From Symsagittifera roscoffensis (lineage: Eukaryota > Xenacoelomorpha > Acoela > Convolutidae), in the NCBI RefSeq assembly GCF_963678635.1, contig NC_087070.1, positions 21,127,461-21,191,460 of the forward strand: a stretch of DNA of 64,000 bases. Direction: 5' to 3'. Shown here piece by piece: positions 9,256 through 20,735 of the stretch. The translations under genes were made by a program, and so were the position numbers. The notes under the pieces are model-generated. The model did no database searches, was not told the DNA's origin, and worked only from the letters and a program-made list of their open reading frames with translations. Positions within the stretch are counted from its first letter, which is position 1. The number at the start of each line of letters is the position of its first letter.

Positions 9256-10664
9256 CTATCTAGTGAGTAACAGTTTGTCGTAGGTTTCTTTGTCTAGGAA
9301 TGAAAACCCATCTTTGATCTTCGCTTGGCTGGCCTGCCTCTCTTCTTGTCGCTCATAAAATTCCGTCTTTTTGCTGAGACTGTCACCATTCTGGTGCTTG
9401 TCACGGGTTTGATGCTCCAAGATCATGTGGTATCCGTCAAGGCGCACAATCCAACGACCAATATAGCTTTGGTCCATTGAATAGGTTTTCAGCCAGGCAA
9501 AAGCACGATTATCCGCACGTAACTTGAAGGGAGCACTCCCTAAGTAGGCTCTGTTTTTTCCACAACAGTGATCACCGCAAACATCTCGGCTTTTGGTGCA
9601 CCGTCATTTCAGTGTCGCTCAGGACCTTACTTTCATAGGCTATTGGTCGGAGAACGGTTCTCCCATTCCACTCTTGTTCTTGATGAAGTATGCCCGATAT
9701 CGCAACCACTGATGCGTCCATGTCTAACACGAGCATCCCGTTTTCTGTCGGCATGCCGAGGACCGGTGCCTCACAGAGTTCGCGCTGAAATTTCTCAAAG
9801 GAGACCTCAGCCTCGTCAGTCCAGCAGATTTTCTTGCCTTTATTTCGTGTCAGTTTCTGCATGGGGTATATTCTGTCCGCATACCCCTTGATAAACTCTC
9901 GGTAGTAGTTAGCGAATCCGAGGAAGCTCATCAATTGCGTGTCGGTCTTCGGTGCCTTCCATGTCAACACCGCTTCAACCGCTTCGGGATCTGGCCTGAC
10001 CCCGTGTTTGTCTCGGGGCGGCCCAGATACTTGGTTGAGTCTCGCTTGTTTCATGCAACCAAAGACCTCGTCTAGTCTCCTTATATGGTCCTCCAGCGTT
10101 GGGGTCGCTATGACCACGTCATCAACGTAACACATGAGGTTGCCATACTTTTTAGTTTCATTCGTGAGTGCCTGAGCCATTAATCGTTGGAACGTAGCCG
10201 TCGCATTGCATAACCCAAACGGCATTTTCTTCCACTGGTACAGCCCCAGTTCGCACGCAAAGCCTGTCGTCTCTCGATTCCGAGTCTGTTTTCTGGGGGC
10301 ACCTGCCAGAACGCAGAACCCAAATCCAGCGTTGTGAAGAAAATTGCAGCTCCTAGTTGGAGAGGCTCTCGTCGATGCGGGGAACCAGGTATGCGTCCTT
10401 TATCGTTACCGCATTCAGGTAGCGGAAGTCAAAACATAACTTAAGTTGTCCCCTTTCTTTTTTGCCATGACCACGCCGCAAGCCCGACCATGTTTGCCAT
10501 GACCACGCCATGACCACGCCGACCGATCATGTCATACTCCCTTAGCATTTCATTTTCATTTCTGCATGCTTCTGATTTGTGTGGGGTCATTCTCCTTGCT
10601 CCTTCCATGTGAGGTACTGAGCCCTCTTCTGTTTCGATCTCCTGTTCTACAAAAATGCAGCAAC
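9256..10664 (-). pseudogene. Reverse transcriptase and RNase H of the retroelement, frameshifted
   Basis: In several frames one reads the RT fingers/palm (a FDFRYLNAVTIKDAY segment near 10.4 kb), FFTTLDLGSAFWQVP, then MPFGLCNATATFQRLMAQ at 10225 and the catalytic CYVDD box (codons near 10110-10132). The connection/RNase H part includes a WTDEAEVSFEKFQ segment and VLDMDASVVAISG, where the Asp is an RNase H active-site candidate. The C-terminal part (9477-9256, MDQSYIGRWIVRL onwards) is RNase H-like and ends in an in-frame TAG. Frame breaks occur near 10.45-10.52 kb, 10.23 kb and 9.57 kb. A repeated ATGACCACGCC block (10465-10520) has inserted codons in the fingers. The segment between the palm and the thumb looks shortened compared with related elements; this last point is from memory of the family. 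Confidence 0.9.
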
Positions 10665-12011
10665 CTATATCGGTCTTGTGCCTCGAAAAAACGTCTGCGT
10701 TCCGATCTTCACCGCTCTGAGCGAGTCCAGTTCCTTATCCGATATTTTGCCTTTTAAATGCTCCATCTCAGGTAGGATTGGCTTGTTCGCTGCTAATTCT
10801 GTTTCTGTCGGTCTCTCAGGAAAATTTGAACAACTAGACAGCCCATCGTCTGTCTCTGACTTCATTGAAAACAATTTTTTAGAAGATTTCAATTCACTTA
10901 TCCTCTTTAGTATGCATTCTTGGTTGGCATGCAAGGGACACTTAATTACGTCAAATCTTTCAAAGTTCTCCACACTCTGATAGTCTGTGTTCAGAGGCAA
11001 TGCGTAGCCAAGCTTCTTTCCTCGTTGTATTGTCACCGTGGATGCCTCTGTGTTCAACAACACACTCACACACAGTCCGCTCTGAGTGAGTGAGAAGCTT
11101 CTTCCTAAAAGAGCTGAGCTTTTACTATTGGGATTTGGAATCAGACACACCTGTCTGTTGTTGCTAAGCTCATTTTGGTTCCTCATCTTAAATGTCGCTA
11201 TTACAGCCTGATGTGGTTTTAACCTAACCTTCCTATCTAGGAAAATTGGCACCTTTGCTTGGTTAATCAGGATTTTATTAAATAGTTTCTTTTCATACTT
11301 CATCTCAGGGTCCTTGATTCTTATCAACCCGTCGGTGAGGTCAATCGTGACATCGAAGTTGCGCAAAAAAACCTGCCCTAGGATGAACTGGTCGGTCTCA
11401 TCAAGATTCTCAACGACCAGGAAACTCATCCAGAGATGTCTCCCTCCTAGCAGCAACGAGATGATAGGGGTCCTTCCGGTCACGTATATTGCACCCTGAT
11501 TAGCCGCCGCCAGCCTGATGTTGGTCGGAATCAGATCCGACCTATCAAAACCCAATGCGGTCCAGGTGCTCACAGGCATGACACTGACCACTGCTCCCGT
11601 GTGTAATAGTCCCTTCACGGAGAGTTGTCTACCCTGCACGCCCAGTACATGAGCGGCCAGATCGGCTTCACAGCCTATGTGGACGGCGTCCTGTTCCAGC
11701 ATGGCGTTGTGTCCGATTCGTCGGACCTTAAGCTCTTCTCGACCAATGTAGATCCGACCTACCTGGTCAGCTGCAACAGTCACGTGAGCTTTAGTGTAAA
11801 TGTTTATTCCATCCACGTTCATTAAAATCGGATATGGGCCATGGACCTCGATGTGATATCCATCTACTTTCATTAGTCTTGGACCTCCTAATGTGAGCAA
11901 CGCTCGCACTGTTCTTGAGTCCAACTTGGGATTCTTCTCTCTCAAGTAGTCCGCGTAGATGTCCAGGTGTAATAGCGTGATCTCCGACGGCTCGCTCAAG
12001 TTTTTCACCAC
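10665..12011 (-). pseudogene. Retropepsin-type aspartic protease region; catalytic Asp replaced by His
   Basis: A 448-codon open stretch in the frame of the zinc-knuckle part, separated from it by the TAA at 12042. Around residues 131-146 the sequence is SVKGLLHTGAVVSVMP, where retropepsins have a D-T/S-G triad. The His codon CAC (11601-11603) is one base from an Asp codon. A hydrophobic flap-like part and an ILGQVFLRNFDV segment, like the second retropepsin motif, follow near residues 205-225. The C-terminal 200 residues link to reverse transcriptase. An enzyme lacking this Asp could not cleave Gag-Pol, so this copy is inactive at this step. The N-terminal 100 residues match nothing I recognise. 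Confidence 0.8.
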
Positions 12012-12041
12012 TTGATGGCCCGCGACCGATATGATGGATAT

Positions 12042-12686
12042 TTATTTCGTTCCTTCTCTTGTCATGCAGAAGGTCTTCCCCGAGATGACATTCAGCTTTA
12101 GACTCTGCTTCCTGGGTTCCTGGTTATCCTCTTCCTTCGTTGATCTTCCCAGATTGTCAAGTTTCTCGTGCCGGTCTGTGTTCTCTAATTCTGACCTTAC
12201 CCATTGCCTAAACTCTTTGATGGCCAATTCTGGCTGGATAGCTAGGCCATAATCCACATTGAGCGCGCCGGTTGACTCCGCCTCCAGGCTCGAGGCAATT
12301 GCCTCATCAGGTAAGGTTTTCACCTTCTTGGTTGTGAAGGTGCCTGTTTTCACCTCTTTTTTTCGTGACTCGGATTTTTTCATCAGGCGGGCTTGACTCG
12401 CTTTGACCCCCGGAAGTGCCTCCTCATGGCGGGGATGCTTCGCATCCGCGACTGCATCCCAGAATTGAGTGCAATCCGACTTGAAATGTCCCTCCAAGTT
12501 GCAGAAGAAGCATCTTGGTCAATGTCTCATTATGAGTCCTCTCACATACTCTTCCTGGTCCTCATCGGTCGCATCAACGTCGTCAAGAAAATGGCCTATT
12601 GCTTTCATGTTTTGTTTGTAAGCAGAACAGGCGGAAACATGGTAGTCCGTCGAACCACAATTCGCACATGACCTCCTCTTATTCAT
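12042..12686 (-). pseudogene. Gag nucleocapsid part: two zinc knuckles
   Basis: From the ATG at 12686 the frame holds CANCGSTDYHVSAC, a variant knuckle (C-X2-C-X5-H-X3-C), and about 50 residues later CFFCNLEGHFKSDC, a canonical C-X2-C-X4-H-X4-C knuckle that binds retroelement RNA. An in-frame TGA at 12519-12521 separates them. A Lys/Glu-rich tail follows to a TAA at 12042-12044. The next frame-matched sequence runs without a shift into the protease ORF, so the whole could once have been a Gag-Pol fusion broken only by stops. Confidence 0.75.
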
Positions 12687-13987
12687 GTCGTCACGAGGTC
12701 TATAGCAACTGGAGTTCGCGCCAGTGTTTGTTCCGCTGTAGTGGCCATAATTGTTGTAACGATTTTGCGCCCCTGGTACTCACGCGACTTCATACGCAAA
12801 TCATCGGGCGTGGGCACCTGGTCAAGCAAAAGTGTGAAGTGTGTGGCCAACATGGTTTTCAGCTCATCACTTTTTATTTCATCCATGAACTTCGAGGCGA
12901 TTTCCAAGTTCCGCTCGGATTTTCTCTCATCGGGATTGCTCCTCCTTCTGAGTAACTCAAGGTCATCCAAAATTTTGTCTATGGATTCGTCATCTCTTTG
13001 ACGCCTCTTTTTAAAGTTCACCACAGCTTGATGCCCTTGGACACCAGAGGCGAAACGGTTAAGCAAGATGTCGAATATCTTGCGAGCGCTGTCTCGATCA
13101 TTGGTCCTTTTCGCCATTACACAACTTAGGGCGGTACCCTTTAGGTTGCTTGTCAGTGCGCTGCATTCCTGTTTCTTTGAGAGATTCTCTTCATCAAAAT
13201 GTAACTTCATCATCTCTATCCAGGTGTCGATGCAGCCAACTGATTCGTCCTTGTATGACTTCGGCTTTCTGAGTGTCCTTCTTGAATTCTCTCCTCTCTC
13301 GGTTGACTTCGAGAGTTTGGTGATGAACGTTTCAGGAGATCTATTCAAGGGCTCAAACATTGAGGCGTATATCGTTTTGTCCTGCGAGACGGTAGTCAGT
13401 TCTGGCACTGATCTGACTTGTGGCACAAAGGGCAACCGTGTCCCCGAAGTGGCATCCGCCTCCCGTGGGACTGGGTTCGTCCAACCCGGCCTTGACAGGG
13501 CTGCCCTGGGTCTCTCCCTGCGATTGGACTCAAAATATGTTCTTGACCCCGGCTGGGCCCCAGCATAGCTGTGAGCTCCGTCTCCATCAGTCGCCTGGCG
13601 TGAGTCCTCTAGCGTTGAAGGACGCTCCTCCCGATTGCTACCGTTTAAGATCTTGTCTAGCTTTTGCATCATCAGGTCAGATTTGGCATCTAACCTTTTC
13701 TCCAGGCTGGTCAGCGTATGAGCATAGGTACCGTCATGATCGTTCAACAATCGCTCGATCTCTCTCGCCACCTTAATGTCTCTTTCTTCCGACTCCTTGG
13801 CTGCTAGAGCCAAGCTTTGTGCTAAGCCTTGATCGGTGTTCCGAATCAATTGGGCCTGATTGGTTCTTGCCTGTGACTTAACATCCGTAAGCTCATTTCG
13901 CAACTTCTCTTGACCTTGCTGGGCCCTCTCTTCGACTCGATCTATTTTCTTAGTCATGGCCCGTCGCAACTCTTCTAGGCCTGTCAT
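12683..13987 (-). CDS. Gag capsid-like protein of the retroelement
   Basis: An uninterrupted 434-codon ORF. Residues 1-110 are strongly helical and charged, coiled-coil-like. After a low-complexity Gly/Arg/Pro segment, residues about 245-400 have the look of a Ty3/gypsy Gag capsid core: a Trp-containing helix (CIDTWIEMMKLHFDEENLSK), a TALSCVMAK segment, and a late helical part resembling the major-homology-region side of capsid. It should assemble the particle shell. The ORF ends in an ATGA overlap with the zinc-knuckle ORF (stop at 12683-12685, next ATG at 12684-12686). It is the best-preserved Gag part; the assignment rests on the following CCHC motifs and pol, with no direct search. Confidence 0.75.
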   Translation of the reverse strand: MTGLEELRRAMTKKIDRVEERAQQGQEKLRNELTDVKSQARTNQAQLIRNTDQGLAQSLALAAKESEERDIKVAREIERLLNDHDGTYAHTLTSLEKRLDAKSDLMMQKLDKILNGSNREERPSTLEDSRQATDGDGAHSYAGAQPGSRTYFESNRRERPRAALSRPGWTNPVPREADATSGTRLPFVPQVRSVPELTTVSQDKTIYASMFEPLNRSPETFITKLSKSTERGENSRRTLRKPKSYKDESVGCIDTWIEMMKLHFDEENLSKKQECSALTSNLKGTALSCVMAKRTNDRDSARKIFDILLNRFASGVQGHQAVVNFKKRRQRDDESIDKILDDLELLRRRSNPDERKSERNLEIASKFMDEIKSDELKTMLATHFTLLLDQVPTPDDLRMKSREYQGRKIVTTIMATTAEQTLARTPVAIDLVTT

Positions 13988-14057
13988 AACACCGGGAAAC
14001 TGTCACTCTTTTCAAAAACCGTTCCCAGCATTGGGGTAAGACCAAGAGACGATGACG

Positions 14058-14903
14058 TCAATTGAGGTTGCAGCCTGGTACTAGACAATACACCACCTTT
14101 TGTAAGCCCATCGACATCATTAGCCTGTCGTTTGTCGACGACGCTCCCATCGTTATTCCGTCTGACATTGTTCTAGTTGGCGAGTCCGACAACGCTTTTT
14201 TGCTCTTCTCCTGTCTCGGGCTAGGTGTGGAGTCCATGTCCGAGTGCATGAGCCCCAAACCGTCATATCCAGAAGACAATCCATCAGTTCGGAGCGACCT
14301 CATGCGTTCATCGTACAACGTTTTGAAGTTTATTTTGGCTTTTGAACTTAGTTGCTCCTCCCTCGGGCTTATTCTCGACATCATCGCATTCTTGCCCTAT
14401 TTGACTAGAGAGGATTGTTCATTTCTCCACCTGTTACTCTTAGTCTCCGATTTGGACGTTCTCTTGAACAATAGTTCTTCTCGCGGTTCGACCTCGGAAC
14501 GCTCCGAGGCCTCCTCTGTTCTTTCAACTTCCTCCCGTCCAAAGTCCTCGCCTGGCTCCTCCAGGTCCGCGTGATGGTGATAGTTGGGTCGGGTCAGCGT
14601 TTGCTCCCCCTTCTCGAAGGGATCCGTTGGTGTCCCGCTCGCCGGTCCGGCCTCAGCACTTCGCCCTTCATCACCATTGAGGTTTTTCTCGCTTCTCAGT
14701 TCCATTCCGCTAACTGAAAGACCAGCTTGATCTCTAGTCGTTGCTTCGTGGGCAAAAACGTCGGAAACGCTGCTAATCGTGGATCGGCTACGCCGTGTTT
14801 TAAATTTTCGCAGAGTTCCCGTGCTCAGCCTGGGAATCTTAGTTGTTACTCCCAACAAGTTTCTACGCTGCTTGCCTCGTGATACAAAAAAATTTGACGG
14901 CAA
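14058..14903 (-). pseudogene. Gag N-terminal region, interrupted by one in-frame TAG
   Basis: Two open stretches (14903-14397 and 14384-14058) share one frame and are separated only by a TAG codon at 14397-14399. The first is basic then acidic and hydrophilic, with no recognisable domain. The second is Ser/Met-rich and charged. Both precede the capsid ORF in a different frame, and sequence between them and the capsid ORF stays open in a shifted frame, so a small indel probably split one gag reading frame. No ATG stands at the left edge of the open stretch; the first ATG in frame is internal. Function is inferred only from position before capsid. The TAG could be decay or, less likely, a recoding stop. 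Confidence 0.5.
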
Positions 14904-15339
14904 TGCATAAGTTCAAAAATTAAATTCGAAAAAACTTGCTCAAGCCTGCTCACTAAAATCCTTTAATATCAAAAATATCCCTTCAATCTTTTCGAGATAC
15001 TATTAGTGACTCAGCTTAAGCTACACAAAGGGCCTGCTTAGTGTTAAGATATTCCTAACTCCACTCAGTTACCTGGTATAACAAAATCACAAATTTTCAG
15101 GATATCACAACAACACACAAAACACAATTGACAACTTGGTAAGAACACCCTGTAGGTGACAGCGATCCTTTTATTCAGTGTCACTTTACCTCTACATACG
15201 TACCAAATCACTACCTCGTTTGAAATCAAACAATATTTAAAAAAAACAATGATGGTTTCAGTAACAGATAATTAAAACTTAGTCTTGAAGAAAAAAAGAC
15301 TTCCCTCGATTGAAACACTCCAAAAGAACGAAGCCCAGG
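14904..15339 (-). other. Presumed 5' leader of the retroelement
   Basis: Between the first gag-frame codons and the repeated block there is AT-rich sequence without an open frame of note. By position it should hold the primer-binding site and leader, but I could not identify a convincing tRNA-complementary TGG site, so the LTR/leader border stays undefined. Confidence 0.35.
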
Positions 15340-15625
15340 ACACTGTCTTCTCGTGAGTGTGTCTTGTCTAATACACTCACCGAGGACTTCTTTTAGGTGA
15401 CCTGCGATTGCACGAGCTGTCCTACTAAGTAGCTCAAGGCAACCTCTGATCAAAAATTTCTAAAGTCTATGAAAAAGCTCTCCCACACCCGGACCGCTCC
15501 AAGTGCACGAGAGCAGGGAACAACTTTTCTTCTCAAGTGTGTGTGTATTGCCTAATACACTCACCGAGGTCTTCATTTATATATGTTCCCGGATTGCCCG
15601 AGCTTTCCTATTAAGTAGCTCAAGG
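15340..15625. repeat. Direct repeat, two diverged copies about 181 bp apart, upstream of gag
   Basis: Two diverged copies share TAATACACTCACCGAGG (starts near 15370 and 15551) and AAGTAGCTCAAGGCAACC (near 15427 and 15613). They lie just outside the gag start of the retroelement, so they could be part of its 5' LTR or leader, or an unrelated tandem repeat. They are too close together to be the two LTRs of this element. Confidence 0.6.
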
Positions 15626-15659
15626 CAACCACACAACCAAAATAACAATCGAAAAAAGA

Positions 15660-17470
15660 ATCAGTCCGGGGGGTTATTTCAACTTCTTCGGAGGGTTGCG
15701 TGGAAAATTTCTATTAAGGAGGGTTGCTAAGGGGCTCAGCTTACTCCGGAGGGTTCCCCAAAAATCGAGAAATTGGATGACTTTACCGCTGTAAAGCCTC
15801 AAATTGCACTCTAATTGACTTAAAACTAGGTTGGCTGACTCGGTCAACCTTGCCAGTAGGATAAAAAGGTGATCTTACAAAAATTTCTGCCGCTCGGAGG
15901 GTTTCTTAAGATTTGGACCCTCCGAACTAACGAATTCTAAAAAAATTTTCTCTCCTGAAATTATCAACCTAAAAACGGTTGTAATTCGAAGAATTGGTCA
16001 AAAACGTCGACTTATGGTACAAAAATTATTCAAATCGGTTGGCTACTTTTTGAGAAATCACCAAAAACGCTTTCGTCAATTTGGTTTTTCCACCACCTAT
16101 ATAGGTTCTCAGATACTTTTTCCGCAATTCTTACTGAAAGTGCCTAAAAATAATTGAAACCAGCGTAGTAGCTCCGTGCGGCACTGGAATAATGCAAAAT
16201 ATTGGATCAAAATTGGTTTTGAAACAAAAATTTGGCCAAAAATTATCAATTTTCGACCCTCCGATCCCTTCCTTTTCCTATCTTTAAGTTGTTAGTTCTA
16301 TCCACGGAGCTATTTGGAGGGTTACTCAAAAATCTTTCTAGCAACCGAGCAAGTTATGCTAGCACGCTCCTAACACAAAATTTTTTGTCGCTCTAACTCT
16401 AAAAACTCAAAAACTCGATTCTCAAAACTTATTGACGAAATTCGGAAAATTACAAAATTTTGATCGAAAAAATTTTGATTTCTCTAACTTCTGCTAAGTC
16501 TTTTTCCGCGCGGTTTCTTTAGTTAGGGGGATCGAACTACGTAGTAGCTCACTGTACAGAAGCTTTTTGCTGTTCGAAAAAGCTCCGATATCTAAAACTT
16601 TGGGAGTTAACAGTTTGGTCGAAAATCAGGATTTTTCGACAAAATTGGGGTGTTTCTTGGGTCTGAATAGCAGATAAGTAAAATATAGTAAGAATGATAA
16701 CCTATTAGTAGTCGTTAATCAATATTACTATACCCTCCTTTGCACCAAAATATCCGAATTAAAACCTTTCGCTCAGAAATTTGCAATCGATTGAGGGTGC
16801 AATCGGACCGCGCCAATTGTGCCCCCACCACTTAAAATTTAATGAAATAGTACTCAAACGATACTAAAATTGTGTCAACGATACCCAACAGTTGTTGTGA
16901 ATGTTGTCCCTGATGCCTCTGTTGAGTCTGGAACACGTCGGTCAGCTTGCCACTCTACCCTCAGGTCACCGGCAAAATCACCATTAACCTGCTTAAAAAA
17001 TCAAATAACACGCAAGGGAGGGTACTTAACCCACCACCAAAACACTCAATATTTCTATCAGAAATGATATAAATCAATCTGAAACAACAACAAATAGGAA
17101 TGTCAGATCGCATCTTGTCCGGACATAACATATGAACTATCAATTTATGTTTTTACTGTTTTTGGTCTTTTTTTTTGGGAGTTTTTACTGTTTTTTGTAC
17201 CTTTTTCTTTTCAAGTAAACTTGTTTTTTGGTTTTTTCTTACTTATACAATATTTTGGTTCGGTTTCAAGCTTTCTCTCTAATTGTTCTTGGTCCCAGGG
17301 CATTGGGATAAGCGGGCTCATGACTTCCCACCTAACCCTCCGGCCCCGGGAATTTTTGGTCTTAACTAAGTTAAAAAGCTAAATAGTACCAGGCGGAGGG
17401 TCGGTACCTTCCGCCTAATACAATATAGGATAATAAGACCTCTAACTCGAGCATACGCCTGGAGCGGAGG
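15660..17470. repeat. Cluster of GGAGGGT / ACCCTCC motifs
   Basis: GGAGGGT or its complement recurs at about 15689, 15718, 15747, 15896, 15916, 16256, 16315, 16733, 17017, 17335, 17396 and 17466, in both orientations and irregularly spaced, in otherwise AT-rich sequence. Far fewer would be expected by chance. No gene is seen in the stretch. Confidence 0.55.
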
Positions 17471-18900
17471 GTTCGTCGCTGAAACGTTTGCTGATCATGA
17501 TGGTCTTATGGCTTTACCAGGCCCACCCAGGAGCGCCATAAAAACGTCTATGTTAGATTCGCCCAAGCACTACACAGTGACGGAGCGTAGAAAAAGCACC
17601 TACTGACGACTGGCCGGCGTCAGTTAGCTAAATTCTACTCTTTTTTCACCCTCTCGACCTAGCCAGTTGATTTTCTGGTCTGTTTAGGGCTAAGTAAAAA
17701 GTTACCATTCTTAGGCCATCAGTCAAACGACTTTTGATCAGCTTTCGTTACATGCAAAGACAACCACATAGCTGAGTCTGGGATCCCGAGATTACGTGAT
17801 TGCTATTAAAAACACGGCTCGAGTATCATTTTTTACTATATTTTTAGTGACAGTTATATACTAAACTTGGAGATGGATTGACCCTTTCCTCTTTCTAGCT
17901 ACTCATATTCTAAAATAACAAATAATACCGGTGTTAGTTCAAATGTTCAGAACATCAGAGTAGCTAAAAAGTCAGTTTATTACAGTCCTTCACCATTTGA
18001 TGTCTCTGGGGGGCCGAGCCTCCGATTCCTTGCTTTTTCTGTAATAACGTCGTTATTATTCCCAATTCGTGGTACGAAAGGTTACTGCTCCTTCCTTCTT
18101 CCCCACTGAAGCCTCCTTTCAGTCTCTTGTCTACAATATGTTGTCTTATCGTGCGCGATTATCACAATAAGAGGCTCCGTTTTTTATATCGTTCTCGCCC
18201 GACTGTCTCTCACTAATTTGGTTGTTGTTGCGTTTTTTGTCACTTTTTAACCAAAAATGGCCATTTCCCGTATTTCTCAGAAAAAGATTGTCTGCAATCG
18301 AACTCTCGAAAAATAAAAATTCCAGAATTTTCTAGCCTCTTTTTCGACAATACATGATCACTAAGGCCTCTATTGTCTTTTTCGTGCTGCGACGGAAGGA
18401 TCCGTTGTGCCAATCCGGGGGAATGGCACATTGAGTTAGGGAGAGTTTGTAGGTTGATTCATCTGAAATGGATTAAAGATCCACTGTCTAATAAAAAGTA
18501 ACTATACATAAGGTTTCGACCCTGTTTTTAACGGCGTTCATGTTTTTTAGGTATTTTGAGACCTGAGTATGGGGGCGTTCTTATTTTCTAGAATTAGGGG
18601 TATTTTGGTAGTGACCTTTAAGCTGTGACGCGGGTTTTAGTCTCATGTCGCAAGTGAACCGAATTGGCTCCGACCGCTTGATGCAGAAAAACACAAGAGA
18701 TAGTTTCCCTGATTCTTGAGCCAATGGTTATAGGGTCTATTTTTCTTTAACCTCATATGTGACTTAAGTAGGCAACTGTCTTCGATAATTTGCCTGATTT
18801 ATGGCTAGTTTGGTTTGCGTTTGTTACGAAGCATACTTAACCTATTTTCTAGAATCTTTCATTTATTCATGTTCAATCATGAGCATGTGTTTTGCTGGAC
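17471..18900. other. Gene-free stretch
   Basis: No supported gene, RNA or known repeat. Moderately GC-rich islands near 17.46-17.6 kb and 18.0-18.4 kb contain no long frame and may be remnants of an older insertion. Confidence 0.4.
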
Positions 18901-20735
18901 TTACTGATTTCTGAAAGCAATTTTAACTTTTTGTTGTTTAGTAACAAGTTGATGCTTTGTTACTTCTAACTTAATGCCACTGAACGTTAAACAGTGTTGA
19001 GTTAGTTTAAAAGTTGTGAGCCCTCAAGCGGGCAGTTCCTAAATTTTCTGCACCTGAGTTACCGTTTTAACGTTAAATAAGGTACATTTAGGTGTAGTGA
19101 TTTCCCGATTGTGCGAACTGAAACGAAAATGCAGGTCCCGCTAAACGTAACGTACCCTAATTTAACGTTAAACAATGTTAAATCTGTTTGGTTAGAAGTA
19201 TCAGTTTCTCGACTATGCGGACCGAAACAAAAACGCAGTTCCCGCTGCACTAAACGTAACCCAACTTAAGTTTAATCGATGTTAAAGCAAACTCCGAAAC
19301 GCCTACACTCGATTTAACAATGATTTTGCTTAACCAGTGAACGTAGAATTTCGTAGTCTTTATTGAATTAACACGTAGTCTAACTTTAAACACAGGGAAA
19401 CTGATAAGAGGAACCAAGTTGACCTAAAGATACGTTTTACGCCTAAGCTAACGTTAAGTTAGATAAATCGTTAGCCAGTTAATTTGTTTTGGTAAACATT
19501 TCTTCAGTCAACCGAGAGGAACATTAAGTTAGGTGCAGCAAAAACGCAGGTCCCGCTACACCTAACTTACCAGAACTTAACGTTTAACAACGTTAAACAA
19601 CGTCAAATCAGGTTTGGTTAGAAGTATCAATTCCTCGACTATGCGAACCAAAACGAAAAACCAGCTCCCGCTGCACTTAACGTAACCCAACTCAACGTTA
19701 ATCAAAGTTAAACCAAACTCCGAAACGCCTACACTTGATTTAACGTTGATTTCGGCTAACCAGTGAACGTAGAAATTTATAGTGCTTTTTGAATTTACTC
19801 CTAATTTGATAATAAAAACGGGTAAACTGATAAGAGAGACAAAGTTTACCGAAGTAGTCTGTTTACTTCTAATTCAGCGTTAAATTAGATTGACCATTAA
19901 CCAGTTTTTTTTTATTTAACGTATCTACTTTTAACCGTTTATTATGTTAAACCGTTTACAGAAACCAAGTTAAGCCAAAGTAATATGTCTATTTTGGCTA
20001 CAAGTAAGTTAACGCTGTTTAACGTCATCTTGTTAACACGTTGCGTAACGTTGAATCACAGTTAGGTGTAATAGTACATCACAATTTTGAGTTTGTGCGG
20101 ACCGAAACGAAAACGCAGGTTTTATAAAACTTTGTTATTCGTGATTTCGGTTAACCAGTGAACGTAGAATTTCGTAGTCTTTATTGAATTAACACGAATT
20201 AACTACCAGTGGCAGCGCCAGTGCCCGAACCGAAAGGTACAGCATCTCAGCTTCGACCGCCTCAGGATTGCATCTACAAGGTCATTCAGTGTGACAGTGT
20301 CGGGGAAACTTTAGGACTGATCGTAAAAACGTGGCTAATTCCAGAGAGTACTTTCCACTTGGTGTTGTGTACCTAGTTCTGCAATTTTTAGCTGGTTCAA
20401 GCTGTTTGTTGTAGTTTATCTGTTCTACCATCAATCGTAAACGCTGTTTAAAGTAACCAAAAATTCCATGATAGTTTATTTGTTAACTTTCATAGACGTT
20501 TGTTCACTTCCTTTTTGTTCAGAGAGGCGCATTATCCGCCACAAAATCTAGCTTAGAAAATACTGGAGAACGGTGCTGCAGTGAATTTGAATTGAAAAAA
20601 GGTTAGAAGATTAAGGTCTGCTGGTCCTTAGAACGAAAGCTTACCACAGTTAAGCCAGGCAGAAAAGTATCTGGAAGACGTCGCGACGAGGGACTCATTT
20701 CATAGCGATCGCGATGATGCTCCTGATGATGAAGG

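Larger units (their letters stand above)
1..15700 (-). mobile_element. Giant decayed Ty3/gypsy-type retroelement with extra post-integrase genes
   Basis: All coding signal in this block lies on the minus strand and follows the Ty3/gypsy order: gag with zinc knuckles, aspartic protease, reverse transcriptase with a YVDD box, RNase H, integrase with an HHCC and D,D-E set, and a GPY/F module. Base composition is less AT-rich than the flanking DNA. Unlike a standard element it continues with a macro-like domain and then about 5 kb of further coding sequence with two SGNH-hydrolase-like domains. Many in-frame stops and frameshifts show that it is a dead copy. The 3' end lies left of base 1, so the second LTR cannot be seen and the LTR borders are not defined. 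The right border is a guess from the loss of coding signal near 14.9 kb and a repeated block up to about 15.6 kb. That the post-spacer part (1-5245) belongs to the same element is inferred from strand, composition and contiguity. Confidence 0.85.

Noticed and set aside
12741-14574. Plus-strand open frames opposite gag
   Set aside because: Shadows of the gag frame on the other strand.
15340-15625. Two direct repeats as LTR pair
   Set aside because: Only 181 bp apart with no internal coding region; at best a repeat inside one LTR.
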